This document shows, piece after piece, positions 17,623-26,823 of a stretch of 64,000 nucleotides of DNA (positions within the stretch are counted from its first letter, which is position 1; each line of letters starts with the position of its first letter). Made by a program: the position numbers and the translations under genes. The notes below the pieces were generated by a model. It saw nothing but the letters and a program-made list of their open reading frames with translations, made no database searches and had not been told where the DNA came from. Source of the stretch: JBFHIJ01 sp963678775 (GTDB lineage Bacteria; Bacteroidota; Ignavibacteria; Kapaibacteriales; UBA2268); the NCBI GenBank assembly GCA_963678775.2, contig CAXXGR010000007.1, positions 682,001-746,000 of the forward strand. Reading direction: 5' to 3'.

Positions 17623-20501
17623 TGCTTGACTATACGATGTGTGAATACTTGTTTTTTGCTAATAAACTTTAAAAAATAGATACCTGCAGATAAATATTGC
17701 AAGTCATATTTGTCTTGATAAGGTATACTATGTATCAATTTACCTGAACTATCATATATTTTAATTCTTTGGATGCTTAATTCTAACGGTATTGAGAAAT
17801 AAGCATAATCATTAATAGGATTCGGAGATATTTTTATTTGATTAGCTTCATTAATTTCCACAATTCCTACAGGCAAATAAAACACTTCTGATTGTACAGT
17901 ACAGCCATTAGTATCTGTAAGTTCTACACGATAATTTCCTTTTTTCATTTTTTTGATAGCGTAGTCACTGCAATTTTCTATTATTGTATCATTGTAGTAC
18001 CATCTGTAACTATAGCCTTTTATAGTAAACAAAGAATCTTCAGTTTCCTCTATTACAATCTCCGAAGGTAAACCAGACTCCTTCACAATAATTGTATCGG
18101 AATAAGCTACGCAAAGTAAATCATTAATAGCTATATAGCTATATTCCCCAGGCAATGATACATCAATTTCCTGACCAGTCTTACTATTTGACCAATATAT
18201 CTTTGCACCTTCTATATTACTCTTTAATGTTATGGTAGTATTGGGACATAAAATACTATCTCCTACAACATAAGTATTATCGATGGAACATTCAGGTAAA
18301 TCGTAACTCCAAATTCCCATACCGAAACTAGCTGCTATTAATTTATTATTGAAAATATCAATATCTAAATCTGTTACAATTAAACTAGGCATATTATCAC
18401 CCAATGGACGCCATTCTTCGGTATAAAAATCTTTAACAAAGACACCTACATCAGTTGCGGCAAAAAGAAAGTTAGTTCGTCCTGTATAAAGTAGCAAATC
18501 GTTCACTGGATAATTTGGAAGGCCATTCGATATATTGGTATATTTACCATCTTGATATTCTAATACTTTTAAAGTATCATTGAAACCTGAGAATGCTACC
18601 CAAAATTTTTCAATATTACTACTGTCAGATAATATTGCAGAAATGGCATAAGTGGACTGGTTGATTACAGTATGTAGTTCTTTAGTCTCTAAATCAAATC
18701 TGTACAAGTTAGTATAATTAGAAAAATATATAATATTTGTATCTGCCTTTGAAATTTCTATATTATTGATAGCATTTTCAGCATCAATATCAGTAATTTT
18801 ATCATAAGTCCAGCCTCCATCTTGCGATTGCCATAAATTTTGATATCCAATATATAAAGAATTAGAATTCATAGTGTTTATACTGAAAGGAGTAATCCAA
18901 TCGCACGATTCATTTGCTTCTTCAGGTGTAAAGATGACTTTAAATAGGTCGCCAAAATCTGTAGTTTTATTGAACACTCCATTATTAGACATTATATACC
19001 AAGTACTAAAATTTTCTGGGTCTACCTCTGCAAAAGTTGCATCTCCACCTAGTATATGAAACCAATTAATCCATTTATCCGAATGGTAAGCACCATTGTC
19101 CTGAGAGCCTGCGATATACAAATCTTTGTAGTTTTTAGCTACAAAGATTTTATAAACTTGTGATATATTTAATCCATTACTATAATCTTTCCAATTTTCA
19201 CCAAGATCTCTTGAGGTATATATACCACCATCATTTGCAGAAAAAAGTACGGTATCAATAAATTGTAAATCATGCTGGTCTGCATGCATATATGGCTTTT
19301 CATATTTCCCAATCCAATAATTTTTGATATCCCATGTATTACCTGCATCGCTACTCATCCATACATGAATACCACCAACAAAAACAATATCAGGATTGCC
19401 AGGATGCACTGTTATCGCCAAGTCATAATGTCCTTGACCACCAACTGAATTGCCTTCTACATCCCTTCCTAAAATATTTGGAATATTTTCTCTTTCTACC
19501 CATGATTCTCCATAGTTTTCACTAATATAGAACCCTGCAGAACCATTATTATTTGCGTCAACTGTCATTAAATATAAGCGTTCAGGTTTAGCTTTGGATT
19601 GTAATATTCTCATTCTTGAGGCTTTTTCAAATATCTTTTTTTCTTGCCAAGTATTACCATCGTCCGTAGATTTAATAAATTTTGATCCACCGAGTTTGTT
19701 GTAATCTATAGCATAATAGGTATCAGGATTTATTTCATCTTGAATTAAGTGTCTGGTATAATGATTATAAATTTTATGCCAGGATTTGCAGGTGTCTTTT
19801 GATTTGAATATTCCAAAAGAAGAAGCAATTAGTATCGTACTCGCATCATCGTTGGCAGTGATTGAAGTAATTATTCCCTGCTTGTCTACTGAGAAGTCTA
19901 TTTCGGATTTATGCCAGGTATTACCTTTGTTAAATGAGTAATAAACACCACTGCTTACAGTACCTTGCATAAAGTAACCATTAGCATCGCCTGATGCAAG
20001 GAACAGCATATCAGAATTGCCTTTTGGTATTGCTATATCAGTAATCCCGGGATAAACTAAGTTTTTAATATCAACATAAGTCCAAATTGCACCTCTGTTT
20101 TCTGATTTCCATAAACCACCTGAAGCTGAGCCAAGCCATATATTATTAATATTATTTGGGTCTTGTTTTATAACATTTATGCGCCCTAAACCTGAAGAAG
20201 GGTATGAAAGTTTATTATAAGGAACAATAAAAGGCCCAATAGGACTCCAAGATTCACCATAAGTGTTTAATACAGGAACGTTATTTTGTTTTGTTTTTAC
20301 TCTCTCTCCAATTAGGCGTGGCTTCCAAAATGATTGCCATCTCTTGAATTGCTTCCAACCTCTTCCCTTCTCATTTTTTAATACATCATATTTTCTTTGG
20401 TATTCTTCAGATGCATTTCTATATTCCAAAGGTAGATTTTGAGCAAAAGATTGAGTAAAGTTACTTAAAATTACTATTAATAATACGCATATATACTTCA
20501 T
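17619..20501 (-). CDS. Giant secreted sortilin/BNR-repeat beta-propeller protein with type IX sorting domain (paralogue 3)
   Basis: The 960-residue product begins MKYICVLLIVILSNFTQSFAQ, a clear signal peptide, followed by GWKQFKRWQSFWKPRLIGE. BNR/Asp-box repeats include WKSENRGAIWTYV, IKSTDDGNTWQEK, YISENYGESWVER, WMSSDAGNTWDIK and YTSRDLGENWKDY, spread over about residues 110-640. Conserved blade residues HADQHDL and AGSQDNGA match those in the other two paralogues. One Ig-like module region (about 740-870) has fewer units than paralogue 1. The end SPNPINDYAYFSI to THRIVKQ is a type IX sorting domain. It starts 43 nt after the lamin-tail gene and overlaps the next gene. The BNR fold is shared by sialidases, sortilins and photosystem assembly factors, so it does not define activity. 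Confidence 0.85.
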   Translation of the reverse strand: MKYICVLLIVILSNFTQSFAQNLPLEYRNASEEYQRKYDVLKNEKGRGWKQFKRWQSFWKPRLIGERVKTKQNNVPVLNTYGESWSPIGPFIVPYNKLSYPSSGLGRINVIKQDPNNINNIWLGSASGGLWKSENRGAIWTYVDIKNLVYPGITDIAIPKGNSDMLFLASGDANGYFMQGTVSSGVYYSFNKGNTWHKSEIDFSVDKQGIITSITANDDASTILIASSFGIFKSKDTCKSWHKIYNHYTRHLIQDEINPDTYYAIDYNKLGGSKFIKSTDDGNTWQEKKIFEKASRMRILQSKAKPERLYLMTVDANNNGSAGFYISENYGESWVERENIPNILGRDVEGNSVGGQGHYDLAITVHPGNPDIVFVGGIHVWMSSDAGNTWDIKNYWIGKYEKPYMHADQHDLQFIDTVLFSANDGGIYTSRDLGENWKDYSNGLNISQVYKIFVAKNYKDLYIAGSQDNGAYHSDKWINWFHILGGDATFAEVDPENFSTWYIMSNNGVFNKTTDFGDLFKVIFTPEEANESCDWITPFSINTMNSNSLYIGYQNLWQSQDGGWTYDKITDIDAENAINNIEISKADTNIIYFSNYTNLYRFDLETKELHTVINQSTYAISAILSDSSNIEKFWVAFSGFNDTLKVLEYQDGKYTNISNGLPNYPVNDLLLYTGRTNFLFAATDVGVFVKDFYTEEWRPLGDNMPSLIVTDLDIDIFNNKLIAASFGMGIWSYDLPECSIDNTYVVGDSILCPNTTITLKSNIEGAKIYWSNSKTGQEIDVSLPGEYSYIAINDLLCVAYSDTIIVKESGLPSEIVIEETEDSLFTIKGYSYRWYYNDTIIENCSDYAIKKMKKGNYRVELTDTNGCTVQSEVFYLPVGIVEINEANQIKISPNPINDYAYFSIPLELSIQRIKIYDSSGKLIHSIPYQDKYDLQYLSAGIYFLKFISKKQVFTHRIVKQ

Positions 20502-20544
20502 AGATATCCTACTTACATAATCTCTGAGTGAATAATGTAAATAG

Positions 20545-23500
20545 CTAATCCAAAATAATTATTCTTCTTGTGAATAATCTTGACTGAGCTTTCACTACAA
20601 GTGTGTATGAACCTCGAGGAAAAGTATTTACATCTATATAAAAATAGTAAATATTTTCATTCCTGATAACTTCTATATCGTATTTTTTGCCAATTTCATT
20701 TATTAAATAAATATCGAGTGGAAAATCAATTTTAGAACTAACCTCAAATAAACTTCTGCTGTTTATTGGATTTTTTCCTTTGATATTTACTATAGTATTT
20801 GATAATTCTAATTTTTCCAGATATGTATTTAATATTTCAAAATTTATATATATCTGTTTATAACACTCTTTGCTACGATATTTACCTATGCAAAATTCTG
20901 CTGATATGTCGATAGAATCAAGTGATAAGTGTAAATTTGCCAAGGCTTGTAATTTGAGATTGTATAGCAAAGTATTATTTTGAATTTCAGGCTCAATGAG
21001 AGTTATCAATGAGCTACTATCATTACTCTCGTAGTATATTTTTTTAGCATAAATCTTACTTTGGATTGTATCTTCAAATATTTTATAATTATCTTTATTT
21101 GATTTAATTGATATTTCTAAAGTATCTATATATTTGGCATAGTCATCACTGATATTGATATTAGTCTCAATAATATAATCTTGCAATCTTTCGACATTCA
21201 ATGTATCATCTGCAGATATTACGGCAGATAATTCAAAATCTTCAATGGTCTTACCAATAAGTAGTACTTCTTCTTTAAACTCAAATGGAAAAGAATAATA
21301 AATGACTAAAGTAGCTGTATCATTTTTAAAATGATTTGTATAAAACACATCGAAACTTGCAGTATCATTAACAATGATCGGAAATGTTACATCCTCAGAG
21401 ACTACAAAAGAATCGTCAGATATTTCAATATTATTGATTATTACCTGTTTTTTATTGCTATTTTTAAGCATAATCTGCTTGACATCTATCTCTATTGGTT
21501 TTGCCTGAAATACTTCTTTATAATTATGAACAATTCTTGGATTATTTTTAGATAAATATATCAGGCTATAATCAACTGTATTGCAACAACTATTTTCTAC
21601 TTTGATTGTATCAATTCCGCTTTCAGATTGATTTAAATTTATTTCTATATCAACGAACATAGTATCATTAATAATGCTTCTGGATATTTCTTCATAAGAA
21701 TTTGGATATAAAAAATTTATCAAATCATAAATATCTGAGTTATTGGAGTATACAGGAAATGTCAGCAAATAGGTATTATTAGTTCCCTTGTTTTCGATGT
21801 ATATCTCTTTCTCGAAATCTAAAACTATTCTTTCTGTCTTAAGATTAAATTCCTTAACGTAATTACAAATTTCATCAGTTATTTCAAACTCTTGTGTACC
21901 GGTTGCATTATATTTTATTTTAGCAAGTAAAAGCGTATCAGCATTAGCTAATAACTTAAGATTTGTAGAAGTAAATTTTATATTTTTTGCAGAAGCTAAA
22001 TCAAATTCTATATCTGCCTTGCTATTATTTTTAAATCTGATTGCAGTCGTGGACCAATCTGAATCTAAGCAGTAATATAGAGCATCATCAAGTATTTCTA
22101 TCGAATAGTCTATATTCTCATAATTAATGAAGACTGGTATTGTAGCAACAAACAGTAAAGAATCATTCCTAAAAGCAGATAATTCTATATCGCTATCTTG
22201 ATTCCCGATAATCTGACTACCTGATAGAGAGGAGACAAATAAATCCCCGGTAAAAATATCATCAACATTAATAGCATCAGATTTGTTTTCAAAAAATACC
22301 TTAATAGCTTTTGCATTATTTGATTTGACTTTTAAGCGAGCACCTTCGAGTGCTTGCGTGTAGTATTTCATAGATATGGTATCAGAGACGCAATTATTTA
22401 TAGTTCCAAAATTACAATGATTGTCATCAGTTACAACTCGAGGACTGTAATAATTATTATAGCCTTTTATATGATAAGAATGAGTATTTCCACATTCATC
22501 CTCATACAAGAGTTTACCATAAGTAGTGTCAGAATTTGGATGATAATTGATATATTTTAGTTCAAACTGAAGAACAGAATCCTTTTTAATAAACAATGGG
22601 AATACTTTCTTTATGGATAATTTAAAAGGTGAGTCTATATAAAATGACTCTTTTTGTATTAATACGTCTTCGTTACTTTTGTTTGTAAACCAAAATAATA
22701 TTCTTGAATTATTTGGTATAATGATATGTTTGTCGGATGGAATCAGAGATATAAACTTTTCTCTGTTAGAAACCGAAGGAGACTCCCAGATTAAATTTTG
22801 ACTTTTATCAAACACTAAGCATGTATAGTTCCCATTACTCTTTATATCTATTTTGGTATTAGTAGATATCAGATTTGAATTAAGAAACCATTTAACAGAT
22901 AAATCATGACTATCTCCTATTAATTCTAATTTATAAGTATCTTTGGAACAGCTATAAATTGTAGTGTCTTGATCCAATATCGTATCGTCAAATTTCATCT
23001 GAAGTTCAATATTTTTAATAGATACAGTATCACTTTTAGCTAAGAGTTTGTTTGACTCTGTATATACCTCAGCATGATAATCTCCGCTATCTTTCACCCA
23101 AAGACTATCTATCTGCAAACCATTATCAAGCAAGATATTATTTCTAAACCACTTAGTTCGGTGAGGTGAATTGAAATCTAAATGTATTAGAGCACTATCT
23201 TTATTACATAGATATGACTTAGTGGGTTGTAATGTAATATTTGTAACATACGAAAATGGATTAATTTCAATTATATTATCGCTGGAATTATTGTATGATG
23301 ACCCTAACCCTGAAGTTGATTCAAAACTACTATCAGAAATAAAAGCAAATGGTACAACTTTTATAAGATATACCTCATCATCCAAATTATTTTCTATTTT
23401 AATTTTACTATTATCGCTTCCTATTAGTTTAGCAGCAATAATCCATTTATTTATACTTTCACCTTTTTGATATGTAAATCCGCTTATAGGGCCAACAAAT

Positions 23501-24351
23501 CTAAGATTTTTAAGTTCTTCTTTTTTACCTAAAAGTACCAAATATCCATATCTATCATGATATACATCTTTATGTTTAAGCTTGTTCCAAATTATCTCAA
23601 TGCTGTCAAGTCTTACAGAATATTTTATATTAAGATAGTCAAACATAGGCTTCCTTAATGTGTGCCATAAATTAGCATTAGAGGATATACTATTCTTAAT
23701 ATTATTTGCAGTTCCGATAGTTGGCACGCTAAAGATACAGCTATTAGCAGTATACTCAGAATTGTAATCAGAAATATATTGTCCCGGATATGCAGCTATT
23801 GAACTTGCCTCAGTAAGATATGTATTTGCTCTCAGTTTTGGTTGTGGTAAAGCATTATGTAACTCAGAAATTTGTACGCCATGAGATGCTGAGTGTACAT
23901 GATTCTTACCTTTATCAAGTATTTCTATTACTTCACAGTCTAAATCAATTTTTATCCTATTAGCATTACTTGTATCAATTCTCAAATTTGTATCAACAAA
24001 ATCAAAATACCTATTATCTGATGCACTGACTTTGATTAATCCGTTTTCTAAATCAGCATCCTCTTGTTGAATATCACCATCCAAATAAAGAATAATACAA
24101 GTCCCTGCTTTTAGATTATTCCAAAGATTATTGTACTTAAATCTAATTCCTGCATTCCAATTATGCTCATGACTATCGCGAATATAAAAGCCTCTTAAAT
24201 CCAAATAATCTTTAACTACTAACAACTCTATTCGGGCATATGTATTAAGATATTCAGATTGATATTCATTAACGACTAAGTCTTGAGATTGTAAGTTATT
24301 GGCTATAAATACAGTTATAATAAGAAGCAATAAATTGTATAAATTTCTCAT
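20545..24351 (-). CDS. Giant secreted protein with lamin-tail domain and many beta-sandwich-like units
   Basis: The 1268-residue protein (ATG at 24351; a GTG two codons earlier is less likely) has a signal peptide ending NNLQSQ. Residues of about 25-200 fit a lamin-tail domain (LTD): VVNEYQSEYLNTYARIELLV, then LRGFYIRDS and GTCIILYLDGD. The rest is a string of beta-rich units; two near 390-520 look Ig-like (WFRNNILLDNG, VKWFLNSNLIST). Many later units resemble the choice-of-anchor or ASPM/HYDIN-type repeats of FCB surface proteins. The end (RSLFEVSSKIDFPLDIYLINE to FTRRIIILD) looks like a diverged type IX sorting domain. It is the first gene of the four-gene operon and has its own TATATTTG promoter box. 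No catalytic residues are recognisable; a structural or adhesive surface role is an inference. Confidence 0.75.
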   Translation of the reverse strand: MRNLYNLLLLIITVFIANNLQSQDLVVNEYQSEYLNTYARIELLVVKDYLDLRGFYIRDSHEHNWNAGIRFKYNNLWNNLKAGTCIILYLDGDIQQEDADLENGLIKVSASDNRYFDFVDTNLRIDTSNANRIKIDLDCEVIEILDKGKNHVHSASHGVQISELHNALPQPKLRANTYLTEASSIAAYPGQYISDYNSEYTANSCIFSVPTIGTANNIKNSISSNANLWHTLRKPMFDYLNIKYSVRLDSIEIIWNKLKHKDVYHDRYGYLVLLGKKEELKNLRFVGPISGFTYQKGESINKWIIAAKLIGSDNSKIKIENNLDDEVYLIKVVPFAFISDSSFESTSGLGSSYNNSSDNIIEINPFSYVTNITLQPTKSYLCNKDSALIHLDFNSPHRTKWFRNNILLDNGLQIDSLWVKDSGDYHAEVYTESNKLLAKSDTVSIKNIELQMKFDDTILDQDTTIYSCSKDTYKLELIGDSHDLSVKWFLNSNLISTNTKIDIKSNGNYTCLVFDKSQNLIWESPSVSNREKFISLIPSDKHIIIPNNSRILFWFTNKSNEDVLIQKESFYIDSPFKLSIKKVFPLFIKKDSVLQFELKYINYHPNSDTTYGKLLYEDECGNTHSYHIKGYNNYYSPRVVTDDNHCNFGTINNCVSDTISMKYYTQALEGARLKVKSNNAKAIKVFFENKSDAINVDDIFTGDLFVSSLSGSQIIGNQDSDIELSAFRNDSLLFVATIPVFINYENIDYSIEILDDALYYCLDSDWSTTAIRFKNNSKADIEFDLASAKNIKFTSTNLKLLANADTLLLAKIKYNATGTQEFEITDEICNYVKEFNLKTERIVLDFEKEIYIENKGTNNTYLLTFPVYSNNSDIYDLINFLYPNSYEEISRSIINDTMFVDIEINLNQSESGIDTIKVENSCCNTVDYSLIYLSKNNPRIVHNYKEVFQAKPIEIDVKQIMLKNSNKKQVIINNIEISDDSFVVSEDVTFPIIVNDTASFDVFYTNHFKNDTATLVIYYSFPFEFKEEVLLIGKTIEDFELSAVISADDTLNVERLQDYIIETNINISDDYAKYIDTLEISIKSNKDNYKIFEDTIQSKIYAKKIYYESNDSSSLITLIEPEIQNNTLLYNLKLQALANLHLSLDSIDISAEFCIGKYRSKECYKQIYINFEILNTYLEKLELSNTIVNIKGKNPINSRSLFEVSSKIDFPLDIYLINEIGKKYDIEVIRNENIYYFYIDVNTFPRGSYTLVVKAQSRLFTRRIIILD

Positions 24352-24359
24352 ACACACCT

Positions 24360-24390
24360 ATTTAATTATAATATGCTATAATAATTAAAT
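24360..24390 (-). repeat. AT-only palindrome in the leader of the giant secreted-protein operon
   Basis: Perfect 10-bp inverted repeat ATTTAATTAT / ATAATTAAAT around an 11-nt spacer. It lies between the -7 promoter box and the start codon, ending 8 nt before the ATG, so it would be in the 5' leader or act as a DNA operator next to the start. Confidence 0.45.
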
Positions 24391-24403
24391 ATTACATACT
24401 ATG

Positions 24404-24411
24404 CAAATATA
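24404..24411 (-). promoter_or_regulatory. Putative -7 box for the giant secreted-protein operon
   Basis: The reverse strand reads TATATTTG here, matching the Bacteroidota-type TAnnTTTG box, about 53 nt before the ATG. No clear -33 element. Confidence 0.45.
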
Positions 24412-24634
24412 TTTTAATCTATTTCAATAGTTTTCTTATATGTAGAGTTACTATAGGCACTTATATTGTGATAGGAATAAAAGAATTAAATATTTATTGT
24501 TGAAAGTAAAGTATTTACGAAAGAGGTTTACTATATAATAGTATTAAATGTGATATGGATTTACAAATCAAGAATAAAGGCATCTATAGTTGAATGAGTA
24601 GGAATGTCTCATAGATTATTGAATATATATAAGT

Positions 24635-24665
24635 AAGACAGACAGATGATGTTGCTGCCTGTCTT
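24635..24665 (-). terminator. Hairpin terminator after buk
   Basis: On the reverse strand AAGACAGGCAG pairs with CTGTCTGTCTT (11 positions, one G-U) around a 9-nt loop, 16 nt after the buk stop. The T run after it is weak (ACTTATATATATTC). Confidence 0.6.
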
Positions 24666-24681
24666 GCATTATGTAAATATT

Positions 24682-25761
24682 CTAATATTCTTGTATTTCC
24701 TGTTCGCCTTTTAGTGCGTAAAATACACCTTCTGTAAGAGCTAACATTTCATCTTCACCGGGATAAACTTTAACAGGCGCAATAAATGAAACTCTTTCTT
24801 CAATCCAAGAGCAAAATTCTTTTGCATAAGCTATACCACCTGTAATCAGTATAGCATCTACACTGCCTTTCAGAACAGCACCGCACTGACCGACTTCTTT
24901 TGATACTTGATATGCCATTGCTTTGAACACATCAGAGTATTCTTTTGCACCTTCGTTATGTTTATCTTCTACTTCACGGGCATCATTAGTACCAAGATAA
25001 GCTACAAAACCACCTTTCCCTGTGATAAGTTTTTTGACTTCATGAAGTTGATATTTACCAGAGAAACATAATTTTGCTAATTGACCGGATGGAACACCAC
25101 CAGATCTTTCAGGCGAAAATGGCCCATCGCCATCTAAACCATTATTAACATCAATTACTTTGCCTTTTTCATGAGCACCTACTGTTATGCCACCACCAAG
25201 ATGAACTACAATAAGATTTAAATCTTCATATTTTTTATTGTTTTCTCTTGCATATCTTCTTGCTACTGCTTTTTGGTTTAGAGCATGGAAGATACTAATT
25301 CTAGGTAATTCAGGATGACCTGAATATCTTGCTATATCATCTAACTCGTCAACAACTACAGGGTCGACTATAAAAGCGTCTACTATTTTATCGGAGATGC
25401 TTTCTATTTCATTAGCTATTTGACGTGCAAGTATTCCGCCTAAGTTAGAGGCATGCTCACCTAATACACCTGTTTTTAAGTCAGCAAGCATAGAATCATT
25501 GACTTTATATACTCCACCAGGAATTGGTTTTAACAAGCCACCTCGACCAACTACATAGTCTATATCATCTAATTTGTAACCTTCTTCTTTTAAAGACGTA
25601 AGAATAATTTTCTTTCTAAATTCGTATTGTTCGAAGATAGACGAATATGCAGACAACTCTTCTACCCCATGCCTCAATGTTTTAGTAAATACTTCTGTTG
25701 TATCGTCAAACAAAGCAATTTTTGTAGAAGTAGAGCCGGGATTTATAGAAAATATTTTCAT
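24682..25761 (-). CDS. buk: Butyrate kinase
   Basis: Butyrate kinase makes ATP and butyrate from butyryl phosphate. The 359-residue protein has the ASKHA-fold start MKIFSINPGSTSTKIALF, the stretch GRGGLLKPIPGGVY (about 73-86) that separates butyrate kinases from acetate kinases, HALNQKAVARRYA (about 170) and the nucleotide-binding LIVVHLGGGITVGAH (about 195-208). It lies 19 nt after ptb, the enzyme that supplies its substrate, and is followed by a hairpin. Relatives act on branched acyl phosphates (isobutyrate, isovalerate) too, so the exact substrate is open. The butyryl-CoA forming genes are not in the window. Confidence 0.93.
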   Translation of the reverse strand: MKIFSINPGSTSTKIALFDDTTEVFTKTLRHGVEELSAYSSIFEQYEFRKKIILTSLKEEGYKLDDIDYVVGRGGLLKPIPGGVYKVNDSMLADLKTGVLGEHASNLGGILARQIANEIESISDKIVDAFIVDPVVVDELDDIARYSGHPELPRISIFHALNQKAVARRYARENNKKYEDLNLIVVHLGGGITVGAHEKGKVIDVNNGLDGDGPFSPERSGGVPSGQLAKLCFSGKYQLHEVKKLITGKGGFVAYLGTNDAREVEDKHNEGAKEYSDVFKAMAYQVSKEVGQCGAVLKGSVDAILITGGIAYAKEFCSWIEERVSFIAPVKVYPGEDEMLALTEGVFYALKGEQEIQEY

Positions 25762-25780
25762 GTTATGTATACTCCCAATA

Positions 25781-26677
25781 TTAATATGATGCAGCTAATG
25801 CAATAGACATAAGTTTACTTCTATCAGAGTCAGCACGTGAAGTTAGCACAATCGGTGCTGCTGCTCCTAGAATTACAGCTGCTACAGACGCACCAGCCAT
25901 ATAGGTGAAAGCTTTATATAAAACATTACCAACATCAATATTATGAGCAAAAAGAAGATCCGCATCGCCAGCTACATCACTTACAATGCCTTTATGATCA
26001 GAAGCTTCTTTTGAAACAGCATTATCAAAAGCCAAAGGTCCATCTATGATGCAACCTTTAATTTGACCCCTTCTATTCATTTGTGTTAATGCAGCAGCAT
26101 CTAAAGTAGCTTGCATTTTAGGATTTACAACTTCTACTGCACCAAGGCAAGCAACTTTTGGAGATTGCACACCTAATCTATGATACATATCAACTGCATT
26201 ATTTATAATACCTACCTTTTCTGTCAAAGTAGGTTCTATATTTTGTGCAGCATCAGTCAATCCAATAACTTTATGATAATTTGGTGCTTCAAAAAAGCCG
26301 ATATGACTTAGTAAAGCTCCTGTTCTTAAGCCATCTTCTTTGTTTAAAATAGCTCTTAAAAAATCAGCAGTAGATATGAGCCCTTTCATTAAAATTTGAG
26401 CTTGACCATCTTTAACTAATTTAACAGCTATTTTTGCAGTATTTCTGACATTTTCTTCGTTGATGATTTCGACTCCAGTCAAGTCAAATCCAACTTTGTC
26501 AGCAATAGCTCTGATATCTGACTCTTTCCCAACTAAGATAGGATCAACAATACCCTGCTTTTTTGCTTCTGCGACTGCTAAAAGCACAGGCTCATCTGCA
26601 GCAGCAGTAACAGCAATTTTCTTTTTGGGCTTTGATGCCGCTATTTCAATAAACGAATTTAGAGATTTTAATTCCAT
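25781..26677 (-). CDS. ptb: Phosphate butyryltransferase
   Basis: Ptb exchanges the CoA of butyryl-CoA for phosphate. The 298-residue protein matches the PTA/PTB family with a two-domain isocitrate-dehydrogenase-like fold: AADEPVLLAVAEAKKQG (about 24-40), LMKGLISTADFLRAILNK (about 93-110), the GIIDGPLAFDNAVS loop (about 210-222) and ADLLFAHNIDVGNVLYKAF (about 238-256). It shares the fold with the Pta gene next door, but length and signature stretches are those of Ptb. The start ATG at 26677 follows a good TTTG-N17-TATATTTG promoter. It forms a two-gene operon with buk, separate from ackA-pta because a terminator lies between. Confidence 0.92.
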   Translation of the reverse strand: MELKSLNSFIEIAASKPKKKIAVTAAADEPVLLAVAEAKKQGIVDPILVGKESDIRAIADKVGFDLTGVEIINEENVRNTAKIAVKLVKDGQAQILMKGLISTADFLRAILNKEDGLRTGALLSHIGFFEAPNYHKVIGLTDAAQNIEPTLTEKVGIINNAVDMYHRLGVQSPKVACLGAVEVVNPKMQATLDAAALTQMNRRGQIKGCIIDGPLAFDNAVSKEASDHKGIVSDVAGDADLLFAHNIDVGNVLYKAFTYMAGASVAAVILGAAAPIVLTSRADSDRSKLMSIALAASY

Positions 26678-26721
26678 TTTTTGTAAGTCATTAAATGAAT
26701 AATATAATTTTATGTATCACA

Positions 26722-26750
26722 CAAATATAGTAAAAACTCTCTAACTCAAA
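26722..26750 (-). promoter_or_regulatory. Promoter of ptb-buk (TTTG-N17-TATATTTG)
   Basis: On the reverse strand TTTG (26750-26747) and TATATTTG (26729-26722) stand 17 nt apart, a good match to the Bacteroidota -33/-7 promoter pattern. The start of ptb is 44 nt downstream. Confidence 0.6.
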
Positions 26751-26774
26751 CAATTAAAGGTAAGTATTAATACA

Positions 26775-26811
26775 AAAAAAGCGGGAAATCATATCGAAGC
26801 CCCGCTTTTTT
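26775..26811 (-). terminator. Rho-independent terminator of ackA-pta
   Basis: AAAAAAGCGGG / CCCGCTTTTTT inverted repeat with a 15-nt loop, 12 nt after the pta stop. It is T-rich on the reverse strand and separates pta from the ptb promoter. Confidence 0.9.
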
Positions 26812-26823
26812 ATTGTGCGATTT

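Larger units (their letters stand above)
24352..24681. other. Intergenic stretch between the giant-protein operon and buk
   Basis: These 330 bases hold the leader and promoter box of the giant-protein operon at the left and the buk terminator hairpin at the right (listed separately). The middle, about 24412-24634, is AT-rich with no open frame or RNA fold that I can support. Confidence 0.6.

Noticed and set aside
11123..20501. The three propeller genes as an assembly duplication
   Set aside because: They share layout and short motifs but differ along their whole length and in module number.
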